Assembly (NCBI GenBank): GCA_045127535.1
Contig: JBGVQN010000006.1
Coordinates: forward strand, 29,466 to 93,465
Origin: UBA2942 sp045127535
GTDB lineage: Bacteria > Bacillota > Clostridia > Lachnospirales > Lachnospiraceae
Direction of reading: 5' to 3'
DNA length: 64,000 nt
Below are positions 25,852-34,745 of the stretch, in pieces (the first letter of the stretch is position 1; each line of letters begins with the position of its first letter). The notes below the pieces were generated by a model. That model searched no databases and had not been told where the DNA came from. It saw only the letters and a list, made by a program, of their open reading frames with translations. A program made the translations under genes and the position numbers.

Positions 25852-26073
25852 TTACTCAACCTCAATCATTTCTGCGTCAGCTTTGCGAAGGGAAAGCTCA
25901 TAGCCGCGGACGGTCACTTCGACCGGATCACCCAGAGGCGCTACCTTACGGACAGATACCTCAACCCCTTTGGTGATACCCATATCCATGATACGACGCT
26001 TGATTGCACCCTCACCGTGGAGCTTTACAACCTTCACTGTATCACCGACTTTTGTCTGTCTCAGTGTCTTCAT
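25852..26073 (-). CDS. feoA: FeoA family protein (copy next to feoB)
   Basis: A 73-residue SH3-like protein: KVVKLHGEGAIKRRIMDMGI and GDPVEVTVRGYELSLRK are the typical FeoA pattern. FeoA is a small cytoplasmic partner needed for FeoB function. AGGAGG is near the ATG. It lies between a second feoA and feoB in one operon. Confidence 0.93.
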   Translation of the reverse strand: MKTLRQTKVGDTVKVVKLHGEGAIKRRIMDMGITKGVEVSVRKVAPLGDPVEVTVRGYELSLRKADAEMIEVE

Positions 26074-26123
26074 TCCTGTTCTCCTCCTTGAAATATGTTT
26101 TTAAGAATAACTGTCCCAGAAAA

Positions 26124-26336
26124 TCAAACCATGATTTTCTGTGCCATTTCCTTACTGATAGCAATACGGGATTCTTTTACGTTTACAATTACATTGCCGC
26201 CGATGGTATTTATAACTGTAACGGCTCCTCCCACAACAAAACCAAGTGATTCAAGATGTGTCTTCACCTCTTGCTTTCCACCGATTTTTTTGATGATATG
26301 TTCTTCTCCAACATCTGTGAGTGTAAGCGGCATCAT
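26124..26336 (-). CDS. FeoA family protein (first gene of operon)
   Basis: A 70-residue FeoA-like SH3 protein (IIKKIGGKQEVKTHLESLGF, then GNVIVNVKESRIAISKEMA). It differs clearly from the second FeoA, so it is not a recent duplicate. Two-FeoA arrangements are common in clostridia. First gene after the feo promoter. Confidence 0.9.
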   Translation of the reverse strand: MMPLTLTDVGEEHIIKKIGGKQEVKTHLESLGFVVGGAVTVINTIGGNVIVNVKESRIAISKEMAQKIMV

Positions 26337-26368
26337 TTTCTCTACCTTCTTCCTGAAGTGGATATTAA

Positions 26369-26384
26369 ATTAGCGCATGCTAAC
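26369..26384. promoter_or_regulatory. feo operator 1
   Basis: ATTAGC-GCAT-GCTAAC, 34 bases downstream of operator 2, in the transcribed leader of the feo operon. One mismatch to the GTTAGC-N4-GCTAAC consensus. Confidence 0.6.
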
Positions 26385-26402
26385 TTAAACACAAAAATAT
26401 AT

Positions 26403-26454
26403 GTTAGCAATCGCTAACTATAGGTAGTATATACATTTCAATTTTATTTGTCAA
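26403..26454 (-). promoter_or_regulatory. feo promoter with operator 2 at the transcription start
   Basis: -35 TTGACA (26449-26454), 17-bp spacer, -10 TATACT (26426-26431) on the minus strand: near-perfect sigma-A. The predicted start near 26419 abuts the perfect palindrome GTTAGC-AATC-GCTAAC (26403-26418). A repressor here would block initiation. By analogy with DtxR/IdeR and Fur control of feo genes, an Fe(II)-dependent repressor is inferred. Confidence 0.78.
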
Positions 26455-26510
26455 TAGACTTTAGATGAAATTTCCTTTTTCTTCCACAGATTCAGCAGGT
26501 CATCCAATTA

Positions 26511-26529
26511 GTTAGCGCGTGCTAACTAA
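26511..26529. promoter_or_regulatory. feo operator 3 (upstream)
   Basis: GTTAGC-GCGT-GCTAAC at 26511-26526; the palindrome extends to nine-base arms (TTAGTTAGC from 26508 and GCTAACTAA to 26529). It lies about 60 bp upstream of the feo -35. Confidence 0.6.
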
Positions 26530-26676
26530 CTTTTTGTGCATTTTTGTTCCTTGTTTTTTTTGAGCTTTGGTTTCTGTCACAGGAACGCATCTCCCAATTG
26601 CCTGTGTTGGTATTAAAAAAGGAGGTATCGCACACTGCTCTGTTTTTTCTTCCAAAGCATTGTACGACACCCCATA

Positions 26677-28212
26677 TCATTCCGTTAACCCAATATCATT
26701 ACTTAGGCAATAATCAAAAATCTGTTTTGCTACCGGAGCGGCTACATCTCCTCCGGTGCCTGCACCTTCCAGGATTACAGTCACTGCCACCTTAGGATCT
26801 TCCATAGGAGCATATCCCGTAAACCATGCATGCATACTGCCAGACTGTGTATACTCTGCCGAACCTGTTTTACCAGCCACGGTACCATATGAACTGGCGG
26901 CACCAGCACCTGTCCCCTCACTGACTACTGTACCCATAAACTGTCCCAGAGTATAAGCCTCTGCTTCTGACATCAATGTGGCATATACTTCCGGTTCCGT
27001 CTCCTGTACCAGCTTTCCTTCTGCATTTACGATCCGGTCTACCAGCTGCGGCTTCATCATTACGCCATTGTTGGCAATGGTTGCAGTAATCATACAGTTC
27101 AACAACGGGGTCTCTGTAACTGTGCCCTGTCCAATACTGGTTAATATGGTTTCCCAGTCAGAAGATTCCTCATTCAGGGAAATGGTGCTTACCGAACTGG
27201 CAAGATCTATAGGCAGCTTCTGATTAAATAAAAATGACTCACACATGGACACCCAATCGCTTTTATTCAGGTTCAGTCCCATCTGTGCATGTATGCCGTT
27301 ACAGGAATTGGCCAGACCATAACGTAAATCTACTTCTCCGTGTACATGCTTGTCATGACAGTCTAATGTCAGTCCGTTATAACTGAATGTACCAGTACAA
27401 TTATAGCGCAGGTTCTGCCATGTATCTCCGTACTGTCTGATATAAGCCAGCTCTGTCAACAGTTTAAAGGTAGAGCCAGGAGGATATACTCCCTGTGTAG
27501 CACGATTTAACAAATTGGCACTGGTATTTTCATCAGAAATCAGCCAGTCCCAGTTTTCAGCAATGGTATTGGGATCATAGCCTGGCCTGGATACCATTGC
27601 CAGGATTCTTCCAGTAGAAGGCTCCATAACCACTACTGCCCCCTGGTATCCTTCCAAAAGGCTGTAACAGTACTGCTGCAAAGAAGCATTCAAAGAAGTA
27701 CACAGAGAATTTCCCGGATTTTTCTCCCCTATAATATCGTTATACAGCTGTTCCCAGATTGGTATGGAAGAAGTCAGCAGGGAATAATTATAACTGCTTT
27801 CCATCTCTGCCGCTCCTAACTTGGCATATCCTATGGGATGGGCAAATACCTCTCCATAAGGGTAATACCGAACCTCAGTACCATCTTCCTGTTCCTGAGA
27901 ATACGCCAACACATTCCCTGCTGAATCATATATAGAGCCTCTGCTTACTGTAGCTGATTCACTGCTGATTCTGGTATTATAAGAATTATTGACTACGGAA
28001 GAGCTGACAAATACCAGATAATAAATATAGTAAAGTGCCATACCGCAGAAAAAGATGCCAATGGTAATAAGCATACCATACACAGCTCCATTTTTTTTCC
28101 AGCGTTCTTTACGCGCTTTCTGCTTATCTGACTGCCTGCCTGATGTATGATCCGCCGGGCTGGCTGACTGACGGTCTGGCTTTTGCTGTTCATAAGAACG
28201 ATTTTCCTGCAT
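26677..28212 (-). CDS. Penicillin-binding transpeptidase (class B type)
   Basis: A 511-residue peptidoglycan transpeptidase with a basic cytoplasmic N-terminus, a single span (about residues 45-68) and an extracytoplasmic domain. Catalytic motifs are STFK in PPGSTFKLLTEL, SCN in ANSCNGIH and KTGSAEY. It is shorter than PBP2 of rods and resembles the PbpA/FtsI-like proteins encoded beside a RodA/FtsW partner, as here (60 bases downstream of it). SEDS and class B PBP pairs form a polymerase-crosslinker complex. Last gene of the ruvAB-zapA-U32-ftsW run. Confidence 0.93.
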   Translation of the reverse strand: MQENRSYEQQKPDRQSASPADHTSGRQSDKQKARKERWKKNGAVYGMLITIGIFFCGMALYYIYYLVFVSSSVVNNSYNTRISSESATVSRGSIYDSAGNVLAYSQEQEDGTEVRYYPYGEVFAHPIGYAKLGAAEMESSYNYSLLTSSIPIWEQLYNDIIGEKNPGNSLCTSLNASLQQYCYSLLEGYQGAVVVMEPSTGRILAMVSRPGYDPNTIAENWDWLISDENTSANLLNRATQGVYPPGSTFKLLTELAYIRQYGDTWQNLRYNCTGTFSYNGLTLDCHDKHVHGEVDLRYGLANSCNGIHAQMGLNLNKSDWVSMCESFLFNQKLPIDLASSVSTISLNEESSDWETILTSIGQGTVTETPLLNCMITATIANNGVMMKPQLVDRIVNAEGKLVQETEPEVYATLMSEAEAYTLGQFMGTVVSEGTGAGAASSYGTVAGKTGSAEYTQSGSMHAWFTGYAPMEDPKVAVTVILEGAGTGGDVAAPVAKQIFDYCLSNDIGLTE

Positions 28213-28271
28213 ATTTACTGATCCCTCCTTTGCATACAGATTTCAGAAAATATATGATTTTATCAATGGTT

Positions 28272-29798
28272 TTATAAAGATTTGCTGTTTCCATCTGCAT
28301 TTTTCTGTCCAGGAGAACGTTGTGCCTGCTGTTTATTCTGAAAATATGCCTGATACTGCATAGACTGTATCTGCTGCTGCATGGCTGCCTTCTGTTCTCT
28401 AAGTCTGGCCTCCTGCAGTGTTTTTTCTCTTGCTTCTTCGGCCTTTCGCTGTTCTTCCTCTAACCTGCGCCGTTCCTCTGCCAACCTGTGCCGTTCTTCT
28501 TCATTCTGATACATAATATAAAGTCCCTGCATCAGTTCAAACAGAATAAACGTACTGGATACAGAACTGCCTCCATAACTGACCAGAGGCAGGGTAACAC
28601 CGGTTGCCGGAATAAATTTAATCACACCACCAATTGCCAGACAGGTCTGTATCCCATAAATACCAGCAAGTCCTGTTCCAATCAACCGAAAATATTTCAC
28701 AGAATACCTGGAAGCAATGAGCATAAACTGACAAAAGCAGCAGAAACATACTGCGATCAGGCACAAGGCAAAAATTCCTCCAAATTCTTCTGCAATGGCG
28801 GAAAATATATAATCTTTGATTACCACAGGAATGGTATTGGAACTGCCTTCATAAAGTCCTGTTCCAAACCAGCCTCCGCTGCCAATGGCAAACAGGGATT
28901 GGGCAATCTGGTAACCTGTGGTGTCAATGGCAGACCATGGATCCTGCCAGGCGGATACTCTTACCCTTACATGGGAAAACAGTATATAAGCCGCTACTCC
29001 TGCTGCGCATCCTGCCCCAATGCCGCAAATCAGATAAATGGGCTTTCTGATGGCCACCTGCAGCATACACAAGTAGGTCAGGAAGAAAATCAAAGCACCT
29101 CCCAAATCCGTAGACACAACCAGAACCAGAACATGAATTGCTGCAATACATGTGGCAAAACATACACGCCTGAAATCATCCCGTTTTCGTAACAGCACTG
29201 CAATCAGCAGCACAAAAGTGATTTTTACAAATTCTGATGGCTGCAGACTGAAAAAGCCCAGATTTAAAGACAAATTGGCACCATACTCTGTAGATCCGAT
29301 CAAAGGCACTGCAATGAGCAAAATCAGTCCCACTACACCAAATGTGCCAGCCAGCACCTTTACATGCGTCAGCTTTACCGTTAAAGCAGGAACTGCCAGT
29401 GTCAGAATAGAGGCTGCACAGATAATAATAAACTGTTTTACAGCCTTATCAAAATTCAGTCTGGTCATGCAGATCATGCTGATGCTGATACAAAACAGCA
29501 TGGTTGTTAACAGCGGCGCAAAACTTTTTTTATACACTGTCCGAAATAAGACCCGGTACAACAGTACATAAAGCATCTGCATCAGGCAGAATACGATCCG
29601 TTCTATAGAAGCAGAACGTACTGCCACCACGCCCAATGCACACAGCTGGATAATCAAAATCAGTATCATTTGTCCATGAAGCACCGCATTTCCTTTATAG
29701 CGCTCCATTTTTACTGTACTGTATACAGACAATATGGCAAACAACACACCTGCCATCATAATGATATATTTGGCACTATTGATAATTACAGTCTCCAA
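28272..29798 (-). CDS. FtsW/RodA/SpoVE (SEDS) glycosyltransferase
   Basis: A 508-residue polytopic peptidoglycan polymerase with about 10 spans. SEDS signatures seen include LGFFSLQPSEFVKITFVLL, STDLGGALIFFLTYL and the C-terminal PATGVTLPLVSYGGSS. An unusual 60-residue cytoplasmic tail rich in Arg, Glu and Gln (HRLAEERRRLEEEQRKAEE onward) is predicted to be a coiled coil. The start is a TTG with GGGGGTG upstream. It is paired with the class B PBP that follows. Whether it acts in division or elongation cannot be decided. Confidence 0.93.
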   Translation of the reverse strand: METVIINSAKYIIMMAGVLFAILSVYSTVKMERYKGNAVLHGQMILILIIQLCALGVVAVRSASIERIVFCLMQMLYVLLYRVLFRTVYKKSFAPLLTTMLFCISISMICMTRLNFDKAVKQFIIICAASILTLAVPALTVKLTHVKVLAGTFGVVGLILLIAVPLIGSTEYGANLSLNLGFFSLQPSEFVKITFVLLIAVLLRKRDDFRRVCFATCIAAIHVLVLVVSTDLGGALIFFLTYLCMLQVAIRKPIYLICGIGAGCAAGVAAYILFSHVRVRVSAWQDPWSAIDTTGYQIAQSLFAIGSGGWFGTGLYEGSSNTIPVVIKDYIFSAIAEEFGGIFALCLIAVCFCCFCQFMLIASRYSVKYFRLIGTGLAGIYGIQTCLAIGGVIKFIPATGVTLPLVSYGGSSVSSTFILFELMQGLYIMYQNEEERHRLAEERRRLEEEQRKAEEAREKTLQEARLREQKAAMQQQIQSMQYQAYFQNKQQAQRSPGQKNADGNSKSL

Positions 29799-29813
29799 AA
29801 AAGCACCCCCTTT

Positions 29814-32036
29814 TTATTGTACGCCTCGTCTGAAATGTCCTTTCGTTAAGGGTATTTCTGAAATCTCTGCCAAAAGCCCTGACTTGGCACGATCCCAGCC
29901 TTTTAAAACTGCAGCAGTTTCTTCTCCCGTCTCTACAGTAAATGAAATCCGTACCGAACCGGGAGCCATTTGTAGAATGGTCTTCCACTCGTCAAAGAGA
30001 CACATAGCATATCCATTATAGATCACATTGTAACAGTATGGACAGACGCTTTTTACCGGCATCCGTATTCTGGTACGGTCCTGCAGATAAGTCAATTCCT
30101 GTTTGTGATTGCACCTCCCGGCAGTCTTTTTCAGGCACTGGGCGGAAACCATCATAGGAAGCCGTCCATATAACAATACCTCTGCACCTTCTATGCCTCT
30201 GGTTTTCCACTCTCCTGCATTCAGTTCCACAGGAATCGTTACCTGTGCAATGCCCTGTTCTCTAAAAAATTCTTCTGCTGCCCTATTATAGGCATACAGC
30301 ATATGGTCTCCTGTAAACATACCAGTCTGCCCACGTGCCTGCAGATAAGTCAGTTCCTCTATGGTCCTTACCAGAAAGCCATCAAAACCTGCCTGTTTCC
30401 ATTCTTTTTCAAATCTCTGGAAATAATCCATGGCCTGATTTCTGAAAATACGGGGCATGGTAAGAAATACCTGATATCCTGCCTCATGCACCTGTTCTGC
30501 CAGCAGCTTCCACTGGGAAGGCGGTGTTATCAGACTGTCTAAACAGATCCGTCCGCAGCCGCCCCATTTCAGCACAGCATCTAACTGTTCTAACGTTTCC
30601 ACGGAAATACTCACCAGCGGCTGGCTGGCTGCCGGATTCTTTCTTCCAGACTGTTTTTCAGTACAGCAATGGATATCTGGTGCATTTTCTGCACAAATAT
30701 CAGAATACTGGGTATCAGTTGTCCTTGCGTACTGTCTTGTAAGTGCTTCTTCTAATTGCTCAATGGTCTGCCTGCGGAGTGCATTTAACGCACCCACTGG
30801 TACAAACAAACCATCCTCTACCTCTATATCCAGCTGTTCCAGACAGAAAGAAGTCCCTCCAAATTTACGCATCTGCTTTCCAATGCTTTCCCTTGTGGCA
30901 GGCTGCCTGTCTGCTTTTACAGGTTCATCTCCCTGACAGGTCACATGAATGCCGCGGCAGTTCAGTTTCATTGTAACAGGAAAATGTTGACGGACTATTA
31001 CATTTCCTTTTACTTTCTCTTGCAGTTTCGTGTCGATATAGCGGGTTTGGAGAGACTGAATCCATTCATCATTTCCAGGGCGGAAGTCAGGCTTGGTCAG
31101 TGTAATCATATCTCTGCCATTGTGTTTGTGGAAATATCCCTCCGTAAAACCTTTCCTGTTAAACAAATCCCACAGTCTCTGTCTGTCCTGTGGCTCTACA
31201 AAATAACCTTCTTTTCCCAACGCTTCATATCTGTCCAAATATTTGCGGTAAATTGCAGTCACACCCGCTGCATACACCGGCTTTTTCATCCGTCCCTCAA
31301 TTTTCAAGGAGTGCACTCCCCCTTCTATGAGCTCCGGCAGTAAGTCCAATGCATTCATATCTTTTGGGCTTAACAGATACGTTTCCTCTCTGGAATTGAC
31401 GCTTCGTCCCCCCTCTGCCTGGGTATAATACTGGTACTCCATTCTGCATGGCTGGGCACATCTGCCCCGGTTGCCGCTTCTGCCTCCTGCCAAGCTGCTG
31501 TAAAGACACTGTCCGGAATAACAATAGCACAATGCACCATGGACAAACACTTCTATTTCAATCGGACAGCTTTTCCTGATTGCCCGGATTTCTTCCATGC
31601 TCAGTTCTCTGGGCGTTACCACTCTGGAAACACCCAGATCATATAAAAACTTTGCACTTCCGGCTCCTGTCATGGTCATCTGGGTACTTGCATGTATAGG
31701 AAGATCAGGAAACCACTGCCTGATCCGCCTCATTACCCCCATATCCTGTACGATCACTGCGTCCAATCCAGCCTGGTACAATGGAAGCAAATATTCATAA
31801 AGTGACTGTTCCAGTTCATCTTCTTTTAACAACGTATTTACTGTCAGATACAGTTTTCTGCCATGAATGTGCACATAAGAAATGGCCTCTAAAAGCCTGT
31901 CCTCTTCTGGATTTTCTGCATATGCCCTGGCACCAAACCGTGTGCCTCCCATATAAACTGCATCTGCACCTGCAGCTATGGCAGCCTGCATGCTTTCAAA
32001 GGAGCCTGCTGGTGCCAGTAATTCTATTTTTGCCAA
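29814..32036 (-). CDS. U32-family peptidase / RlhA-like protein
   Basis: A 740-residue protein. The N-terminal U32 domain has the family signature with cluster cysteines, CYSGQCLYSSLAGGRSGNRG then CAQPCR. The C-terminal part contains a second domain with further Cys residues (CPYCYN). Long U32 proteins such as E. coli RlhA modify 23S rRNA, while others were called collagenases; which applies here is unknown. The TTG at 32036 is favoured because GGAGG lies eight bases upstream and overlaps the in-frame ATG at 32051. It follows zapA closely. Confidence 0.88.
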   Translation of the reverse strand: MAKIELLAPAGSFESMQAAIAAGADAVYMGGTRFGARAYAENPEEDRLLEAISYVHIHGRKLYLTVNTLLKEDELEQSLYEYLLPLYQAGLDAVIVQDMGVMRRIRQWFPDLPIHASTQMTMTGAGSAKFLYDLGVSRVVTPRELSMEEIRAIRKSCPIEIEVFVHGALCYCYSGQCLYSSLAGGRSGNRGRCAQPCRMEYQYYTQAEGGRSVNSREETYLLSPKDMNALDLLPELIEGGVHSLKIEGRMKKPVYAAGVTAIYRKYLDRYEALGKEGYFVEPQDRQRLWDLFNRKGFTEGYFHKHNGRDMITLTKPDFRPGNDEWIQSLQTRYIDTKLQEKVKGNVIVRQHFPVTMKLNCRGIHVTCQGDEPVKADRQPATRESIGKQMRKFGGTSFCLEQLDIEVEDGLFVPVGALNALRRQTIEQLEEALTRQYARTTDTQYSDICAENAPDIHCCTEKQSGRKNPAASQPLVSISVETLEQLDAVLKWGGCGRICLDSLITPPSQWKLLAEQVHEAGYQVFLTMPRIFRNQAMDYFQRFEKEWKQAGFDGFLVRTIEELTYLQARGQTGMFTGDHMLYAYNRAAEEFFREQGIAQVTIPVELNAGEWKTRGIEGAEVLLYGRLPMMVSAQCLKKTAGRCNHKQELTYLQDRTRIRMPVKSVCPYCYNVIYNGYAMCLFDEWKTILQMAPGSVRISFTVETGEETAAVLKGWDRAKSGLLAEISEIPLTKGHFRRGVQ

Positions 32037-32053
32037 GTTCACTTCCTCCATTA

Positions 32054-32566
32054 TTAGGTACGGTTTCTGTTCTTTAACTGAGTATACCGTTCTGCCAATG
32101 CCCGGTTCTTGCTTTCCAGTGCCTGATTGGTTTCTGTCAGCAGTTTGATCTGAGCACGCAAATCTGCTACCTGCCCCTGTAGATCTGCAGTTTTTTCCTC
32201 AGCGTAGGACAGCTTTTCTCTCATCTGCTCTGTTTCCACTTTCAGATTTTCTAACTGTTCTAACTGCATCCTGCAAGTAACCAGATTGTGTTTTAAATCA
32301 TAGGTCTGGGTTTCCAGTTCCTCTAAATGCTGTTTCTTCTGTTCTCCTGCATCCTTTTCTTTCAGGTAATCGTCTGCCATCTGCAGGAAAATCATCAGGT
32401 TGCGGATCTCGGTGGTCTGCTTCTGTATACCGCCCTGCTCCTTTAATACTGCAATGGTATGGTTCACATATGCAGCCAGTCTCTGCAGATACGCTTCCTC
32501 TTCCTGTCCTGCCAGATTATACACTTTCCCGTCAATCACTACTTTTGTGTATGTCTGCTTCTCCAT
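32054..32566 (-). CDS. zapA: ZapA-like cell division protein
   Basis: A 170-residue protein: an N-terminal ZapA domain (about residues 5-75; VVIDGKVYNLAGQEEEAYLQ, then DDYLKE) followed by a long coiled coil (80-165). It promotes FtsZ bundling at midcell. It is longer than E. coli ZapA because of the coiled coil, as is usual in clostridia. It is followed in the same direction by the U32, SEDS and PBP genes. Confidence 0.88.
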   Translation of the reverse strand: MEKQTYTKVVIDGKVYNLAGQEEEAYLQRLAAYVNHTIAVLKEQGGIQKQTTEIRNLMIFLQMADDYLKEKDAGEQKKQHLEELETQTYDLKHNLVTCRMQLEQLENLKVETEQMREKLSYAEEKTADLQGQVADLRAQIKLLTETNQALESKNRALAERYTQLKNRNRT

Positions 32567-32597
32567 AGTTTTTACCTTTCTTTATCTTGAGAGGGAC

Positions 32598-32710
32598 GCA
32601 TTCAGGAGGATCCCCGGTCGGATAGGTGCAGTGCCATGGCAGGCAGATAACTGGATTCACATGCCACACACTCTCGCTTCAGTGAAAACGCAGCGGATAC
32701 TCCCGAATGC
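32598..32710. repeat. Diverged relative (copy D) of the palindromic core element
   Basis: CTCTCGCTTCAGTGAAAACG and CAGCGGATACT (32670-32701) match the conserved right strand of copies A-C on the opposite strand (one or two differences). The left strand of the core is missing. Instead, arms GCATTCAGGAGGATCC (32598-32613) and GGATACTCCCGAATGC (32695-32710) pair imperfectly around it. It lies between ruvB and zapA. Probably a degraded or rearranged copy. Confidence 0.55.
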
Positions 32711-32782
32711 TGTTTCTTGGATATTCATAAGTTTTGAGTACTTTTGTGTTCTTTGGATATGCTGCTTTTTGATGAGCATGGA

Positions 32783-33769
32783 TCACAGTCCAAAATGTTG
32801 GTAAGCCAGATCAGTTGCTACACGTCCCTTTGGCGTACGCTGCAGCAGGCCATTTTGAATCAGGTATGGTTCGTATACATCTTCTAAGGTGCCTGCGTCT
32901 TCTCCAATTGCGGCTGCTATGGTATCTAAGCCTACAGGACCGCCGGAAAATTTGTCCATGATGGTGCGCAGAACCAGCCGGTCACCAGTGTCCAGCCCTA
33001 ACTTGTCTACCTCTAACAGATCCAGCACCTCCTGTGCCACCTGGTTGGTGATGGTACCGTCATAGCGTACCTGGGCATAATCCCGGACACGCTTTAACAG
33101 ACGGTTGGCGATTCGGGGGGTGCCTCTGGAACGTCTGGCCAGCTCGTAAGCCCCCTCCGGCTCCAAAGTGACCCCAAGTACAGAGGCAGAACGCAGCAGT
33201 ATGGTCTGCAGCTCCTGTGGGGTGTAAAATTCCAGGCGGTGTATGACGCCAAAGCGGTCTCTTAACGGTGCTGTTAACAGGCCTGCCCTGGTGGTGGCGC
33301 CTACCAGTGTGAATTTGGGCAGATCCAGCCGCAGGGAACGTGCCTGGGCGCCCTTGCCAATGACAATGTCAATGACAAAATCTTCCATGGCAGGATACAG
33401 TACTTCCTCTACCTGACGGTTTAAGCGGTGGATCTCGTCTACAAACAGTACGTCGTTTGGCTCTAAATTATTCAAAATGGCTGCCATCTCTCCCGGCTTT
33501 TCAATAGCGGGACCAGAGGTTACTTTTAAATTACTTCCCATTTCATTGGCAATAATACCTGCCAGGGTGGTTTTTCCAAGTCCCGGAGGGCCATAAAAAA
33601 GTACATGATCCAAGGACTCCCCTCTGGATCTGGCAGCTTCTATATATACCTTTAAATTGGCCTTGGCCTTTTCCTGGCCAATGTATTCCTGCAGGCTTTG
33701 GGGACGCAGGCTAGCTTCTGCGGCCTGCTCAGCAGCATCTGCTGCACTGGTGGCAATTTGTCTTCTCAT
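32783..33769 (-). CDS. ruvB: Holliday junction branch migration helicase RuvB
   Basis: A 328-residue AAA+ motor that drives Holliday junction migration with RuvA. Walker A is GPPGLGKT, Walker B DEIHRLN, sensor 1 GATTRAG and the arginine-finger region RDRFGVIHRL; the C-terminal winged helix ends TPKGRVATDLAYQHFGL. The ATG at 33769 is chosen since GAGG lies six bases upstream; an in-frame ATG at 33781 has GGAG only three bases away. It is directly downstream of ruvA. Confidence 0.96.
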   Translation of the reverse strand: MRRQIATSAADAAEQAAEASLRPQSLQEYIGQEKAKANLKVYIEAARSRGESLDHVLFYGPPGLGKTTLAGIIANEMGSNLKVTSGPAIEKPGEMAAILNNLEPNDVLFVDEIHRLNRQVEEVLYPAMEDFVIDIVIGKGAQARSLRLDLPKFTLVGATTRAGLLTAPLRDRFGVIHRLEFYTPQELQTILLRSASVLGVTLEPEGAYELARRSRGTPRIANRLLKRVRDYAQVRYDGTITNQVAQEVLDLLEVDKLGLDTGDRLVLRTIMDKFSGGPVGLDTIAAAIGEDAGTLEDVYEPYLIQNGLLQRTPKGRVATDLAYQHFGL

Positions 33770-33809
33770 AAATTTCCTCATTTTCTCCAGTCACATTTTA
33801 TAACATACA

Positions 33810-34427
33810 TCAAAAAAGCGCCAGCTTCCGCAGTGCTGCTTTTAACAAGGCTTCTGTATCCATCTCTGCAGCACCCTCTACCTGATTCACTGCCTTTAAT
33901 GCCTCTGCATTGGAATAACCAAGGGCGGTCAGTGCCAACACGGCTTCTGACTTGGCCTCTCCTGCGGCTGTGGCTGCTCCCTGCACAGTCTCAGCCGGTG
34001 CATTGCCGGTCAGTACATCCTCCAGCTTCATCTTGTCCTTTAACTCAATGATGATCCGCTGGGCAGTCTTGCTGCCGATGCCCGGTACTTTGGAGATGGT
34101 CTTTACATCCTCAGAAAGCACTGCAAAGCGCAGATCATCCGGTGTGATTACTGACAGTACGCTCAGCGCCCCCTTTGGGCCAATACCGTTGACCCCAATC
34201 AGCAGCTGGAATACCTTTAGATCATCTCTGGTGAGAAAACCAAAGAGCTGCATGGCATCCTCTCTTACATGGAGATATGTATTGATCTTGACCTGACTGC
34301 CAATGGACGGCAGCCCGGGCAGCAGGGATGCAGGAACCCGTACCTGATATGCCACGCCTGAGGGACATTCTACTACGATATAATCTTCTCCGGCTTCTGC
34401 CAGTTCGCCTCTAATATATGCTATCAC
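33810..34427 (-). CDS. ruvA: Holliday junction DNA helicase RuvA
   Basis: A 205-residue junction-binding subunit: OB fold (1-63; MIAYIRGELAEAGEDYIVVE), tandem helix-hairpin-helix motifs (GVNGIGPKGAL and KVPGIGSKTAQRIIIELKDK), an Ala-rich linker and a C-terminal RuvB-binding domain (about 155-205). First gene of the ruvAB unit. Confidence 0.96.
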   Translation of the reverse strand: MIAYIRGELAEAGEDYIVVECPSGVAYQVRVPASLLPGLPSIGSQVKINTYLHVREDAMQLFGFLTRDDLKVFQLLIGVNGIGPKGALSVLSVITPDDLRFAVLSEDVKTISKVPGIGSKTAQRIIIELKDKMKLEDVLTGNAPAETVQGAATAAGEAKSEAVLALTALGYSNAEALKAVNQVEGAAEMDTEALLKAALRKLALF

Positions 34428-34574
34428 GAAAACACCTCGTCTGTTCCTTTATTATTTCTTACTATCTTATCATAACATAGTTCATTTGACAACCACAACA
34501 GTACAGATGTTCGATTCGCTTTTTCAGGTTTCTTCCATTTTGGCTCAAAAAAATCACACGAACCTCTGTTCTCA

Positions 34575-34583
34575 TGTTATACT
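34575..34583 (+). promoter_or_regulatory. Extended -10 promoter upstream of the exonuclease gene
   Basis: TGtTATACT (hexamer 34578-34583) with no clear -35, placing a start near 34590 and a leader of about 155 bases. The 318-base gap 34428-34745 otherwise shows only a weak small reading frame (see rejected items). Confidence 0.5.
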
Positions 34584-34745
34584 GTAGGCAGATGTCTGCT
34601 AAAAAACCAGATCCATTTTTTGTAAATCTGTGTGCAGAAGCATCTGTACACTGCCAGCAGACACCTGCGCAGCCCATCTATACGCACATCTGCGCCCAAT
34701 GGATCACAAGCAATGCGCTTACTGAACTGTTTGAAAGAGGTCACT

